Source: Anseranas semipalmata (lineage: Eukaryota; Chordata; Aves; Anseriformes; Anseranatidae). Taken from it: DNA of 64,000 nucleotides. Both the position numbers and the translations under genes were made by a program. A model generated the notes under the pieces. That model worked only from the letters and a program-made list of their open reading frames with translations. It was not told the DNA's origin and searched no databases. Below are positions 1 through 30,586 of the stretch, one piece after another (position 1 is the first letter of the stretch; each line of letters opens with the position of its first letter). Location of the stretch: assembly GCA_013399115.1 (NCBI GenBank), contig VXAA01003158.1, positions 210,508-274,507 on the forward strand, written 5' to 3'.

Positions 1-700
1 GCCAAGGAGGGGTCAAGGTGACGGCTTGGTGGCCGTGGAGGGGGCTGGGGAGGGGGGGCAGAGATGGCTTTGTGAGAGGTTGGGGTGGTGGCCATGGAGG
101 GTTCAAGGTGCAAGCCATGGAGGTGGCCCTGGGGGGATCGGGGAGGTGGCCGAGGAGGTGGCCCTGGAGGGGTTGGGGAGGTGGCCGAGGAAGGGCCAGG
201 GTGATGACCATGGTGGCCATGGAGGTGGCCAAGGAGGGGTCGAGGTGGTGGCTGTGGAAGCGGGTGGGAAGGGGGTGCAGCAGTGCATTAGGAGAGGTTG
301 GGGTGGTGGCCAAGGAGGGTTCAAGGGGCAGGCTGAAGAGGTGGCCTTGGAGGGGTCGAGGAGGTGGCTGAGGAGGTGGCCATGGAGGGGTCAGGGTGGT
401 GGCTGAGGAAGGGCCAGGGTGATGGCCATGGTGGCTGTGGAGGTGGCCAAGGAGTGGTCAAGGTGGTGGCTGAGGTGGTGGCCGAGGAAGGGTCGAGGTG
501 ACGGCTATCGTCTCTGGGGAAGTGGCTGTGGAAGTGGCTGAGGAGGGGTAGAGGTGATAGCCATGGAGGTGACCGAGGAGGGGGTGCAGCAATGGCTGAG
601 GAGGGGTAGAGGTGGTGGCCAAGGAGGTGACTGAGGAGGGCTAGCAATGGTGGCCATGGAGGAGCCCAAAGAGGGGTCAGAGTGGTGGCCAAAGGGATGT
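1..700. repeat. G-rich degenerate minisatellite array
   Basis: The first 0.7 kb is a tandem, diverged array built from modules such as GTGGCC(A/G)AGGAGG and GGGTCAAGGTG, recurring about every 20-27 bases. The + strand is nearly all purine plus T, with very few C runs, so the strands are strongly asymmetric and many short G runs occur. The array runs off the left edge, so its full length is unknown. Several reading frames stay open through it, but they encode only low-complexity Gly/Trp/Arg or Pro/Ser strings, which reflects the repeat and not a gene. Confidence 0.85.
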
Positions 701-3655
701 GGTGGTGGCCATGGGGGCTGCGGTGGCCGCGGCAGCAGGCCGGATCCGGCAGGCCCTGGCGCAGTCTCGCCCCTGCCCCGAGGGCTGTTGCCGGTTCACT
801 GGGTAGGTTCGCTCTCCGCTGAGTCAGAAGGTCACCGGGGCTGAGGGAAACCTGGAGGGACGCCAGCCACCTCCTCCTCCTCCTCGGCCAGGTGTTTGCC
901 GTGCTCCAGGTGTGGCCCTTCCTGCCCTAGATATGGCCCCCACCCCGGCCATTTGCGGGCGCTCTCCTCCGTAACCCAGCCGTGTCCCTGCCTCCTCGCC
1001 GCGCTGGGCCCCGGGCCGCGTCCCGCCGCTGAACTTGCCGTGGATGCCCTCTCCGGGCTGCCCCGGGGCGATGTTATGGGGAGCTGCGGGCTCAGCCCGG
1101 CATCCTGTGGGTGCTCAGCGGGGCGGTGGGTGGCGGTGTGCTGGTCGTGCTTGTCCGCTCAGCGTGGCTGCCCTCCGGTAGTAGGTGGCGCGGCGGTCGC
1201 AGGAGGCATCGCCACAGGGACGCGCGCGGCCTCTTCCCCCGTGCTGCGAGGGATCCCGGCTGCGTCACGCGACTGCCCTTCCCGCAGGGCACGTCAGGCG
1301 GCGGCGTCACCTCCTCGGCCTCACTTGGCCAAGGGAGAGGCCGCTTCTGTGGCACCCAGACGCGGCCAGATGCTGTCGCCTGGAACTTTCTTCCTCGATT
1401 TGCCCCGGGGAGTTAATTCCCAGGCATCCAGGACCGCATGCAGGCATGTTTACCGCTTTGAGAAGCGCACTGAGATCTGTGATAAGAAAGGAGGGGCCGT
1501 GGAAAGGCAAAAGGGTCTCTGAAAGAGGCTGGGCTCTGCGCAGGAGGTCCGTGAGATGCTGCCGGTGTGCCTGGCGGGACCTTCCTCCTGGCACGCCAAG
1601 CGTGGACACCGCTGCTGTGGGCCTGACGCTGAAACCTGAGCAGAAAAAATGAGCTGTGCCAAAGCATGTGATGTTCCTCTTTGCAGCGCAGAAATGCCCA
1701 CACCAGCTCTGTCATCCCTTTTTTTTTCTTTTTCCCCTCCAAGTTTTAACATTTGCTAGCTAATCCTCTAAACAGGAGCCCCATGAGAAGTCGCTGTCTG
1801 TCGGGGTCGCAGCCTGGGGACCTCTCGGAGGCAGCCTCCAGCCCACCCATCGCGCCGTCCCTGCGAGCACGAAGCAGCGTGTCGGCAGGGCACCGTCACC
1901 GCTGCCGCCGCACTTGCCGCGCGTTGGGTCTCCGGGAAGGGTTTGTGTGTGCGCGGGGGCCGCGGGACCCCCGGCTGGCAGCCGCCCGCTGCATCCCTGC
2001 CATGTTTCCAGCAGAGCCGCTCGGAGGTGTGGAGCGGGGAAGCTGCGCGGACGTGCCGTGATTGCAGCGTGCTCCTGATTGAATCACCCCGGCTGGCTCC
2101 AGCAGGCAGCGGCGCGGCGGCCCCACCCTGGTTAACCGCCTCCGGCCCGGCTGCGCGTAGCCCCGGGATGCGGCGGGGGCTGAACGCCCGGCTGCGGAAC
2201 GGGGAGATGGGGCTGTGCGGCGGGCTTGCTGCCTGCTGACCTTGCCCGAGTCCTGTTTGCCGTCCTTAAAACGGGGCGATAGCGCTCCCCGAGTGGCTCC
2301 TCTCGTGACGTTCCGCGCCGTGTGGTGGGGAGGGAAGGAGCGGCAGCCCCGCCGTGCCGCGTGGTTTGCGAGGGCTGCTGTGGATGTGCAGCCGGGCAGC
2401 GCTGGCTGCTGTGCAAAGCTCGGACCTGTCTGGAGGCTGCAGGCGCTGCCCAGCCTGGGAATTTTTCCAAATATCGAGCTGGGTGCTGTGGGATGGGGAA
2501 GAGGAGAGCTTAAGCAAGTCATTGTAGGCTCTGGTTGCAGGCGCTGTGCTCGTCTTTCTCCCTGCGTCCGTGTGGTGCTGAGGGGTGGTTTGGGTCAGGT
2601 CGCTGAGCCCTGCAGCACCCAGCGGCTCTCCGTCGCCCTCCGTTCACGCGGGGTGATGGCTGTGGTTGGGGCAGGTGCTGGGGCACGGGGCTGGCTGGGA
2701 GGGCGGGCGGGCGAAGCCGTGCCGGGGAGCCGTGGGTCAGGGTGGGTTCCTCAGCCTTGTATCTGCCTGGTCACGACCTGGCTGTCAGCTGGGTCTGAAT
2801 CGCTCAGCACCGAAATCGTGGGAGCAGGATAATGAGAGCGTTTCCATTCTGGGTCCAACCAGTGGTCCATCTAATCGGAAGTCCCATCCCTGGCTGCTCA
2901 AACAGCTGAGCTGGGGGGAGCAGGGATGCCGTCATCCTGCTAACGGGCAGATTTCAGGCCACCCCTCTGCGGGGGAACGCCGCTGGGCAGGAGCGGCTTT
3001 ATGCCGGGCGGCAGGAAGGGTTTCTCTCCTGGCGGAAGCTGGAGCCCTCTCCTGCTCCCAACTGGATGTTCCCCGAGCACTTTTCCTCGAGGAAAGGCCC
3101 TGCCCCGCTGGCGGCTGCAGCGTTCCCTTCCCGTGCCGCACGTGAGCAGCTGGGGCGACTCTGCCACGAGCGCTTCCTCCCACAGGTTCGTGCGTTACTG
3201 ACCGCTGCGTCCTGCTGCGCACCCTTGCTGCGAGGGCCCCAGCCCCGCTCCTGATTCGTGCAGCTCCATTGCCCATGTGCGTCCTGCTGGGCCGGGTGCT
3301 GCCGTGTGCCCCGAACAGCTCGGCCCAGCCCGTTGCCCTGAGGCTGTCGGTTCTCCTGCAGCTGCCCGGCCGCCGTCCCCTCTCTGCTTGTCACGGGGAA
3401 AAACCCCGTCGCTCTAACCCATGCCGGCACCTGGAAGATGGAGATTGAGTGAGCTGCGTGGGCTGCCCCAGGATTAGCAGGTGCGTGAGCTGGAGGAGCG
3501 CCCTGGGGAAGAGCATCGCGCCGCGGCCGCTCGTCGCGCTGGGGAACGCCTGAGACCACCGCAAGCAGGGTGAGCTGCGGCAGATCTCGCTCGGGTTGTT
3601 CTGCCCTCCTGCAGCCTGTGCTTTGAGCACTTCTGTGGGCCCTGCTCCCATGGTG
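701..3655. other. GC-rich intergenic DNA, no gene recognised
   Basis: No protein family, splice-consistent exon chain or RNA gene was recognised here. Open frames are common because the DNA is GC-rich and poor in stop codons, but their translations are Arg/Pro/Ala/Gly-rich and unlike known families. In human, SYNC and RBBP4 lie on this side of NHSL3; nothing resembling the syncoilin rod domain was seen. Confidence 0.6.
2848..2890 (+). repeat. possible ancient interspersed repeat fragment
   Basis: The phrase CCAACCAGTGGTCCATCTAATC resembles a sequence also seen at about 53130-53180 (GCCATGCTGAATTAGGC... TTCATCAAGTCCATTATC). The shared 'query word' pattern suggests an old interspersed element found widely in sauropsid DNA. 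I could not assign a named family. Confidence 0.3.
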
Positions 3656-3659
3656 TCAG

Positions 3660-4360
3660 AGCCCCTCACCATTCTTGGGGGTCCTGCTGGATGAGAAGCT
3701 GGACATGAGCCGGCAGTGCGCGCTTGCGGCTCGGAAGGCCAACTATGTCCTGGGCTGCATTAAAAGAGGGGTGGCCAGCAGGGAGAGGGAGGTGATTGTC
3801 CCCCTCTACTCTGCTCTGGTGAGACCCCACCTGGAATACTGCGTGCAGGCCTGGGGCCCCCAGCACAAGAAGGATGTGGGGCTCTTGGAACGGGTGCAGA
3901 GGAGGGCCACTAAGATGATCAGAGGGCTGGAACACCTCTCCTATGAAGAAAGGTTGAGGGAACTGGGCTTGTTTAGCTTGGAGAAGAGAAGGCTCCGGGG
4001 AGACCTCATTGCGGCCTTCCAGTACCTGAAGGGAGCGTATAAACAGGAGGGGGAATGCCTGTTCACACACGTTGATAGTGACAGGACAAGGGGAAATGGT
4101 TACAAACTAAGACAGGGGAGATTTAGGTTGGATATTAGGAGGAAGTTTTTCACTCAGGGTGGTGAGGCACTGGAACAGGTTGCCCAGAGAGGTTGTGGAT
4201 GCCCCATCCCTGGAGGCATTCAAGGCCAGGCTGGATGTGGCGCTGGGCAGCCTGCTCTAGTAGTTGGCAACCCTGCCCAGAGCAGGGGGGTTGAAACTAG
4301 ATGATCTTTAAGGTCCTTTTCAACCTATGCCGTTCTATGATTCTATGATTCTATGATTCT
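3660..4360 (+). mobile_element. CR1 LINE, 5'-truncated 3' end
   Basis: This is the 3' part of a chicken-repeat-1 (CR1) non-LTR retrotransposon. The first ~500 bases encode the C-terminal end of the ORF2 reverse transcriptase, with recognisable stretches such as [36 protein letters not shown] and [12 protein letters not shown]. The frame is broken near 4155: after [11 protein letters not shown] the family-typical continuation ([20 protein letters not shown]) lies in another frame. The copy ends with the CR1 3' UTR (TTGAAACTAGATGATCTTTAAGG) and about three copies of ATTCTATG, as expected for target-primed reverse transcription. It lacks the 5' end, endonuclease and catalytic RT motifs, so it cannot be active. 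It supports assignment to a bird or close relative. Confidence 0.95.
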
Positions 4361-7300
4361 TTATTTCCCCACTAACCCTTGGAGGCTGAGGGGTGTTGGT
4401 AAGCAGTTGGGATGGGAACAGAGCCGCGGGGAGATGGGGTGACCTGCCCAGAGCGGTACAAACGGGCTAATGTGAAGTGAGGACCTGGGGTCCGCAGCTG
4501 GCAGCCTGCTCTAGCTTGCCACGTGTGGCTGCTTTTCCCTGCTGCCTGTGAGAGGTTTTTCAGTTGGGAGCAGGAAAGCTGAAAGCTTTCTATTTTCCTC
4601 TGCGAGTGATGCTTGCAAACCCACACAGCTCACGCCAGCCTTTTAACCCTCAGCAGCGCCGTACCGCCAGCGCGCTGCACGTTCCGCGTGTTGGCAGGGC
4701 GGCGTGAGCAGGCTGCTGCTGAGGGGCAGCGCGTGCGAGGGGGTTTAGTCCAGGTTTTGGCTACAGCTTTATGTGGGTTTCATGAGATCGTTCGTAACTC
4801 CCCGATGAAGTAAAGGAATTGATGTTCCAGAAATATTAAATTAGGGTTGGCTTTTCTTATTTGATACCAACTTAGTCCAGCAGCAACAGGCTTCCTGACT
4901 GCTGGGGTCACCGTGATGTCAAAAATAAAGCTTTAAATGCACCCGGCTGCCTCGCAACACGAGCGAGCGCCTGTTGAAAGCTGCGTGATTGCCACGTTGT
5001 GCCCGCGGGGCTCCGTGGGGCGCTGGGGGGAGCGTGGGGCTGGGGGCCGCCAGGGCCGGGCGGCAGTTCTGCTCTGATACCGCCGGGCTGCGGGATTTCT
5101 CCGATCGCTCGATTTCCTTCATCTCTGCTGCCATATGGCAGCACTGCCACGGCTTGGTGTAAACACAGCGTTTGTATTTTAGTCCCGAGCTTCTCAACTT
5201 GTCTGAAGTGAAGGAGGCCACGGAGAGGTGTAGGCATTCCTGCTCGCTGCCCCCACGGCTCCCGCTGCCTGGGACTGTTCCCATGTGTGCGGTAATGAAT
5301 TTGTTAATCTGTAGAAGGCAGAGAGTGACACTTCAGAAAATCTGAACAAGAGGAATCCACTGGCTGGCCTGGGCTGGAAACTGTGAGCTGCTCTGCCGAA
5401 CAAAGAGAGGTGTGTCCTCAACCACAGCTATTCCACCTGGAGACAACTGGAAGAATTACTCTTGCAAATAACGTTCCATAAGCTGCGATAAAACTATTTC
5501 ACCGGAGTCATGTTTCTTTCTAGAAGGAAGGTTTTATTTCATAAGACAATATCATCATTGACTTTGTCTCCAGCACCAGTGGGAACATAAGCCATCTGAA
5601 GACGAAGAGCTGGGCAAAGATGAAGCGAAAAGTCTTTCACCTGCCAAATGGGAGCCAGCGCCTTGGGCTGGTCCCCGCGTCCCCTGCTCCCGCAGTGAAC
5701 GTATGAATGCCTCGATCAGAGCAAGGAGCCGACCCCTTCCGCTTCTGTGGGCGTTTTAGAGCTGTCACCTGCGGCGTGGCGTGAGGCTACGCAGTGCCGA
5801 TGGCCCAGGCTCCGGCTTGAGCAGGAAATAGTTTGAAACCCTTCTGGTTATGTATTTCTGTTAATGATTGGGGATCTCAAGTGGGTTTTTTTGTGTTACC
5901 TTTGCCTTGCTGAGCTTTACTTCCCCATTAAGGGAACAAGGGCTGAATTCCTTTCTCATTCAGGCAGCTCGGCTCCCGCTCTGCGTTTGCTCAGTGAAGG
6001 GATCAGCGGAGGGACTAATCCTTCCTCGTGCTGGCGCAGGGGGGTCCCTGCCCCTCCGGCCTTGGGCTGCCAGCCTCGCAGAGGGAGCGCGTGACTTAGC
6101 GAGGATCAGATGTGCTCGAAGCAGTCATGCAGTGATGACAAGATCTGTATCTCATTGTCAGCTTCCCTGCCTGACCCACCTCATTCCTTGCTCTTGTTGG
6201 AGTCTTCTCGATGGATTAAGTCAGGGGCTCCTGTCCTGGAGGGTGCTGGGGTCAGCACGCCTCCTGCCCCCCGTTCCCTGTTCTCGCTGGCTGCTCCACA
6301 GTCTGGTTCTGTCGCCAGGCGCGCGCACCCCTCTGTGCTGGGAGTGACGTGCTGGGGAAGCTGCAAACGCTCGGTGTGCTGCCGTGCTTTCGCAGCGGAT
6401 TTCTGGGCGCAGCGATTGAAGCGTGCGCCTGGGCGGAAGGGTGAGAGCAGCCGGCCGGTGGTGCAGCCTCTTTGCAGGTTTCGGAGGGGTTTGTGTCCCA
6501 AAGCAGCGACAGTGCAGGGCAGTGATGTGCCCTCAGCAGGGACCTGCTGGAGGCGGCCTGGGGCTGGAGGAAGCCCCCAGGTGCAGCAGGGGCTGCAAGG
6601 AGCTGCAGCAGGGTGGGCTGCGGCGTGGCCGGGGGTTGCTCTGTGGGAGCTGCCCCCGCTCAGAGAAGCCCCTTGACACTGAAGGTGGACGCGGACTTTG
6701 CTCTGCTCTTGGGGCCCCGGAGCCCCCTCGGCTCGTGCAGCATGCTGCCCGCCTGGCTGCGTGAGCCGCGGTGGGGTCAGTCCGGCGTGGGCGCTGGTGG
6801 GGCCGCAGCGCTGGAGCGAAGGGGGAAGTCTCGCAGTACCTGGGGCAGGGTCGCGGCTCCAGCCTCTCCTCTTCTCGCAGGGAGAGGAGTAAAAGCACTT
6901 CGCTGGAAGAACTCTTGTGCAGAGGAACCCACGGCGGCAAGGGGAAGCGTGCGGCGCAGGGGGGCTGCGCGTCTGCTCTGAGGCTGCTACGCCGGGATGG
7001 GAACCTGGGGGAGGCCAGGGGGTGCAGGAAGCCGGGCAGACGTGTGATGTCCCCGGCCCACCCGGCTCCTGCGGCCGGGGTGAAAAATCACCTCCGAGCT
7101 GCTGGGCAGGGTCCTTTGGCTCTCCTGCACTTGTGCCCACGTCCTGGTTTGGCCCCGGCTGCGGGGAGATGGAAGGTGTGCGTCTTGAGCAGGCATGGCA
7201 GCCGTGGGAAGCCGGGTCTGGCTGCGGGGAACGGCTTCGCACCAAATCCCCCATTCCCCTCGCATCTCCCACGGCAGAACAGGCAGCGACCGCGCTGGTG

Positions 7301-8400
7301 CAGCCGCTGGGGGGCTGGCGGCGGCGCCAGGCACCATCTGCAGGGCGCAGAGGTCTCTGCCCCGCCGAGCCTGCCTTCCCGACACGCCGGTGGGAAAGCG
7401 GAGCGGTGTTTAACTCCGTTGCAAGGAAGGAGACTGATGTCCAAAGGTTAACTTACTGCGGATCACCTCGGGAGGTCAGGACAGAGCTGCCGCTTGATTT
7501 ATTTTTTATTTTTTTGCATCATCTCCCCTTAGTCTTGGTGCTGTGCCTTTACCACAAAACCGTCCTTCCTATTTATCTGAGTCTTTGATGAATCACCAAA
7601 GGAACATAAACAGTGCCGGTAGGAATTGCCCACCGCCTGACCAGCTGACCCCTCCCTGCCCTTGCAGCGTTTAATTTTCTAATTACAAATCAGAAGGGAA
7701 AGCTGTGCTTCATGCGGGGCGGGCCGCTCGCCTGGCCTACACGTTTCACAACCGGCCGTCTCTGGGCTTGTCTGTGCAGCGTTCCCACCTCTTGCACCAG
7801 CGCCGCTTTGAGCTGCCCTTGCACAGACCTCTCCTTCTCCTGCCAGCCACTTGCAAAACCGCGCGTGTCTGCAGAGGGGTCACGAGGCAGGAGAGCAGCC
7901 ATGGGGCTGGGATCACCCAGGGAAGGAGCGGGAACAAGAAACACCACTGTACTGGCAGCGCGTCTTGTGCCGGAGCAGATGTCCTCGTGGTTGACCCGCT
8001 GTCGACTCGCCCTGCGAGGCAGAAGCGTGCACGGAGAGCTGTCGCGCGGCCGGGTGGGCTCTTGCCCCGGCTTTGGGCAGCAGCCGGACCCAGCCCGTGT
8101 CCTTGGGCTCTGCGTTCGAGCCCTTGTCCGCACGGCGTCGCTGCCTCTGGGGAAGGTCTGGATGGGGGTGTCCCCGTGGGGCTTTGGGGTCCTGTTCCGC
8201 ATCGCACCTGTGGTGGTTCGAGCTGCGCTTAGGGACAGGCAGAAATCGCCGCGGCCAGGGCTCCATGTGGACTCACAAGCAGGGACGGACACGGGCGCTG
8301 TGCTGACAGCGGAGGGAGCTGGCAGGACCCTGAGAAGTGGGGGGGGTGAACGTGGGGGGCCAGGGCCCCCTGCGCCTGCTGTCCCGGCCGCAGCACCCGC
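4361..8400. other. intergenic DNA upstream of NHSL3
   Basis: No gene was recognised. Base composition is mixed: a GC-rich background with AT-richer patches at about 4800-4960, 5440-5600, 5850-5960 and 7490-7690. These patches could be conserved regulatory elements, but this cannot be judged from one sequence. Long open frames on both strands around 6.2-7.6 kb are stop-poor GC-rich DNA without family resemblance. Confidence 0.5.
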
Positions 8401-8643
8401 GGGCGAGCCGGGGCTGGGAGGGTGCTGCCGGAGCCGCTGGGCGCTCCCGGGAGGCCACTCCTCTCCGCCTGTGCCATTGGCTCCGGCACAGCCGGCTGCG
8501 AGCACCGGGCTCCCGCAGCCGTAGGGGTGGGAGCGGGCGGCCGGGAGCCCTCCGCCGCGGGGCCCCCCCCGAGCCCCCTCGGCACCACCATGTAGCGCCG
8601 CGGCATCCTCCGCCCGGCAGCGGTGGAGGGCGAGATCGGCGCG
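8400..8643 (+). promoter_or_regulatory. NHSL3: CpG-rich promoter / 5' UTR of long-form NHSL3
   Basis: A very GC- and CpG-rich stretch immediately precedes the MGN first exon, as expected of a TATA-less CpG-island promoter. No TATA box was seen. The leader contains an ATG immediately followed by TAG at 8590-8595 in a strong context (CCACCATGT), i.e. a start-stop upstream ORF 54 bases before the main ATG. The transcription start site cannot be placed from sequence alone, so it is not certain that the uORF is in the mRNA. Confidence 0.55.
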
Positions 8644-23751
<15,108 letters not shown>

Positions 23752-24490
23752 AGGACGAAGCTGCAGGACTGGTGCCCCCTCAGACAGGAATCCAAATCTC
23801 TCAGGGACCTGGGCAGGTCAACAGAGTGTGGAACTGGCAACTAACTTAATACAGGAAGCAAACAGCCTTAGCCTCCATGGCCTTGATGATATTTATGCAA
23901 AAATGGTGTTGGTTTCACTTTCCTAAGTACTACAGCTTTATTTTGCTTTTTTTTTTTTAACTGGACTCGAGGCCTGTGCCCAGAGCCAGCACCTCCTCCC
24001 TGCTGGGCTGCCGCTTGGTTTGCGCGTGCGGAGCAGAGCAGCCCCGCAGAGAGGAGCGTGAGGGGCCGGAGCTGCCCTGCGCACCAGGGCTCGGGCTTGG
24101 AGCTGGAACCACCCTGCTCTCGGGCAGCCGGGCCCGCGAGGCATCAAAGCACTTTGGACGAAGGAACTGGAAGGCTTCAGCCATGGCAGCCCCCGGGAGG
24201 ACTCAGGCAGCAGCAGCAGGATGGGACGGAGGCGTTGGCTGGGAGGAAACCGGGCCGCAGCCCTGGACGAAAGCGCAAGAGGGGGTTCTCAGCCAGCACC
24301 GCTCCCGGCCCGCAGCTCGCCCTGCTGCCGGGCACAGCCAGGCGGGAGCCACGCTGGCCGCAGGGGGAGCCCGGCTGCCCTGCGAGCTGGCATTCAGGCC
24401 CTGGGGTAGAGCCTCGATTTCTGTTTCTGTAAACTTGGGTCACATTTTGATTTCTTTGATTGTAAAAAGAAAAGAAAAAAAAAACAAAAC
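23752..24490 (+). other. NHSL3: NHSL3 3' UTR (end uncertain)
   Basis: The sequence after the stop codon is presumed 3' UTR. No canonical AATAAA was found. A T-rich run lies at about 23945-23960 and an A-rich run at about 24466-24490, after TTTGATTGTAAAAAG; the latter is the likeliest end region. A short open frame at 24547 begins with a hydrophobic, signal-like stretch but has no supporting splice sites or family match. Confidence 0.45.
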
Positions 24491-24839
24491 CAAACAACCC
24501 TCTGCTGCTGAGTAGCCGCTCAGAGCTCTGTACCTGGCTGGTAAAGATGACGACCAAAGCTTGCTGCCTCCTGTGCTTCCTGGCTTATGGCCTGGCTGGT
24601 GCCAACCATGGTCTCGCCCTGCGCAGCAGCTGCCTGTCCCAGTGCTGTTGCGTTCTGGGGCAGGCGCAGACCCTGAAGGGGCTGGCTCCTGGCCCCCCCC
24701 ATCCCCACAGGGTAGGCAGACCTTGGACTCGATGTTTGGCTCCTCCTGCCAGCACTAAAATGCAGGAGCAGGGCTGGCTGCTGGCTCAGCCATCTCCCAC
24801 CGGACAGACAGGCACACCCGCATGCAGTCAGCTCGACAT

Positions 24840-24845
24840 TTTATT
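24840..24845 (-). terminator. YARS1: YARS1 polyadenylation signal
   Basis: AATAAA on the minus strand (TTTATT on +), about 660 bases past the YARS1 stop codon. It is followed in transcript sense by a GU-rich stretch (GGGTGTGCCTGTCTGT), as expected for a cleavage site near 24820. This places the YARS1 end only some hundreds of bases from the NHSL3 3' end. Confidence 0.75.
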
Positions 24846-25500
24846 TGGGTTTATGACAGACAGATGGTTCCCGAGTCTGTGTTTAAGGCCCACGCCCTCC
24901 ACAGGCTCAGGTCAGAACCACTGGTGGGGCCGGGGCTCCTGGCCCACGAGCAGCAGCCCTGAGCAGGCTGAGCACGGAGTGGCGCAGAGCAGGGGATAGG
25001 GCCCACCTGGCGGCCAGGCAGCTGCCCCCAGCCCTGGTAGCAGCAACACGGTTTGAGCAAGCAGCCTTCCCTTTCAGCCCTCACTGCGGCACCCGCACAT
25101 GCTGTCCCCAAGGCAGGACCAGCAGGCAGGCTTCCAGTCGTGGCACAACTGGGAGCATGCTGATGGCCCTAGTGAAGAGCCTCGTGGCACAGGCACAAGA
25201 AACACAGGTCCCTTAGGTGTGGTGCCACCACCAGTCCCCAGAGCTGGCCCACAGCAGAGGTGCCAATGCTGGCTGAGCGGGCCCAAGGCAAAGGAGATGT
25301 CAGGGGCAGCTCTCCAGGAGGCCTCGCACTGTTACGATGTGTGGGAGGCTGCAAATTCAGTCCCAGAGCCCCCAGGTCCCGCAGGGCTGAGCCCCTGCTC
25401 AGGGCACTGGGGGAAGAGATGGCAGAGACCAGGGAGGAGAGCCTGGCTGGAGCGGTGGAGGGGGCCAGGCAGGAGGCACGAGCAGCAGCTCTGGCACTTG

Positions 25501-29858
<4,358 letters not shown>

Positions 29859-29903
29859 CTGTGGGGAGCCGACACCGGCGTCCCGCAGGGCCGAGCGGCG
29901 CCA

Positions 29904-30370
29904 NNNNNNNNNNNNNNNNNNNNNNNNNNNNNNNNNNNNNNNNNNNNNNNNNNNNNNNNNNNNNNNNNNNNNNNNNNNNNNNNNNNNNNNNNNNNNNNNN
30001 NNNNNNNNNNNNNNNNNNNNNNNNNNNNNNNNNNNNNNNNNNNNNNNNNNNNNNNNNNNNNNNNNNNNNNNNNNNNNNNNNNNNNNNNNNNNNNNNNNNN
30101 NNNNNNNNNNNNNNNNNNNNNNNNNNNNNNNNNNNNNNNNNNNNNNNNNNNNNNNNNNNNNNNNNNNNNNNNNNNNNNNNNNNNNNNNNNNNNNNNNNNN
30201 NNNNNNNNNNNNNNNNNNNNNNNNNNNNNNNNNNNNNNNNNNNNNNNNNNNNNNNNNNNNNNNNNNNNNNNNNNNNNNNNNNNNNNNNNNNNNNNNNNNN
30301 NNNNNNNNNNNNNNNNNNNNNNNNNNNNNNNNNNNNNNNNNNNNNNNNNNNNNNNNNNNNNNNNNNNNNN
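29904..30370. other. assembly gap (467 N)
   Basis: A run of 467 N. It should contain YARS1 exon 1, whose expected product is about 19 residues ending before EVLGEDKL, both transcription start sites and the CpG island core. The true gap length may differ from the N count. Confidence 0.98.
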
Positions 30371-30586
30371 GGGCGCGGCCGGAGGAGGAGCAGGAGCCCG
30401 GCAGCGGGCGGGGCGTGAGGGCGGCGCGGGGCGGGCCCGGTGCCGGGGCACCGGAGAACGGGGAGAGAGCGAGCGAGCGAGCAGCGCTGCTCTGTGGCAT
30501 CACCGGCCAGCTCCCCGCGTTCCGCTTCCAGAAGCGGCCGGTGTAGGGCTGCGGGCGCGGAGCCAGCGCAGCTGGCGGCTAGCGAG
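30371..30586 (+). other. S100PBP: S100PBP non-coding first exon
   Basis: GC-rich leader sequence ends at a consensus donor (GCGAG|GTGAGT at 30587). The first coding exon begins 1.6 kb downstream, so this is inferred to be the 5' UTR exon. The 5' boundary is unknown because of the gap. Confidence 0.55.

Larger units (their letters stand above)
29880..30586. promoter_or_regulatory. bidirectional CpG promoter of YARS1 and S100PBP, mostly in assembly gap
   Basis: YARS1 (-) and S100PBP (+) start head to head. The flanks of the N run (29860-29903 and 30371-30600) are extremely GC- and CpG-rich, as in CpG-island bidirectional promoters. The interval between YARS1 exon 2 and the first S100PBP donor is about 730 bases, of which 467 are N. 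No TATA box is visible in the sequenced part. Confidence 0.7.

Noticed and set aside
64..720. Direct-repeat array considered as a CRISPR.
   Set aside because: The units are degenerate, not separated by unique spacers, and the genome is a vertebrate's.
709..800. Possible first exon starting MGAAVAAAAGRIRQALAQSR with a GT donor near 797.
   Set aside because: Fair Kozak and donor, but no matching downstream exon, no family recognised, and it borders the GGTGGCCATGG repeat, which supplies ATGs by chance.
24547..24999. Frame with a signal-peptide-like start (MTTKACCLLCFLAYGLAG).
   Set aside because: It sits between convergent 3' UTRs, turns into low-information sequence, has no promoter or splice support and matches no known family.
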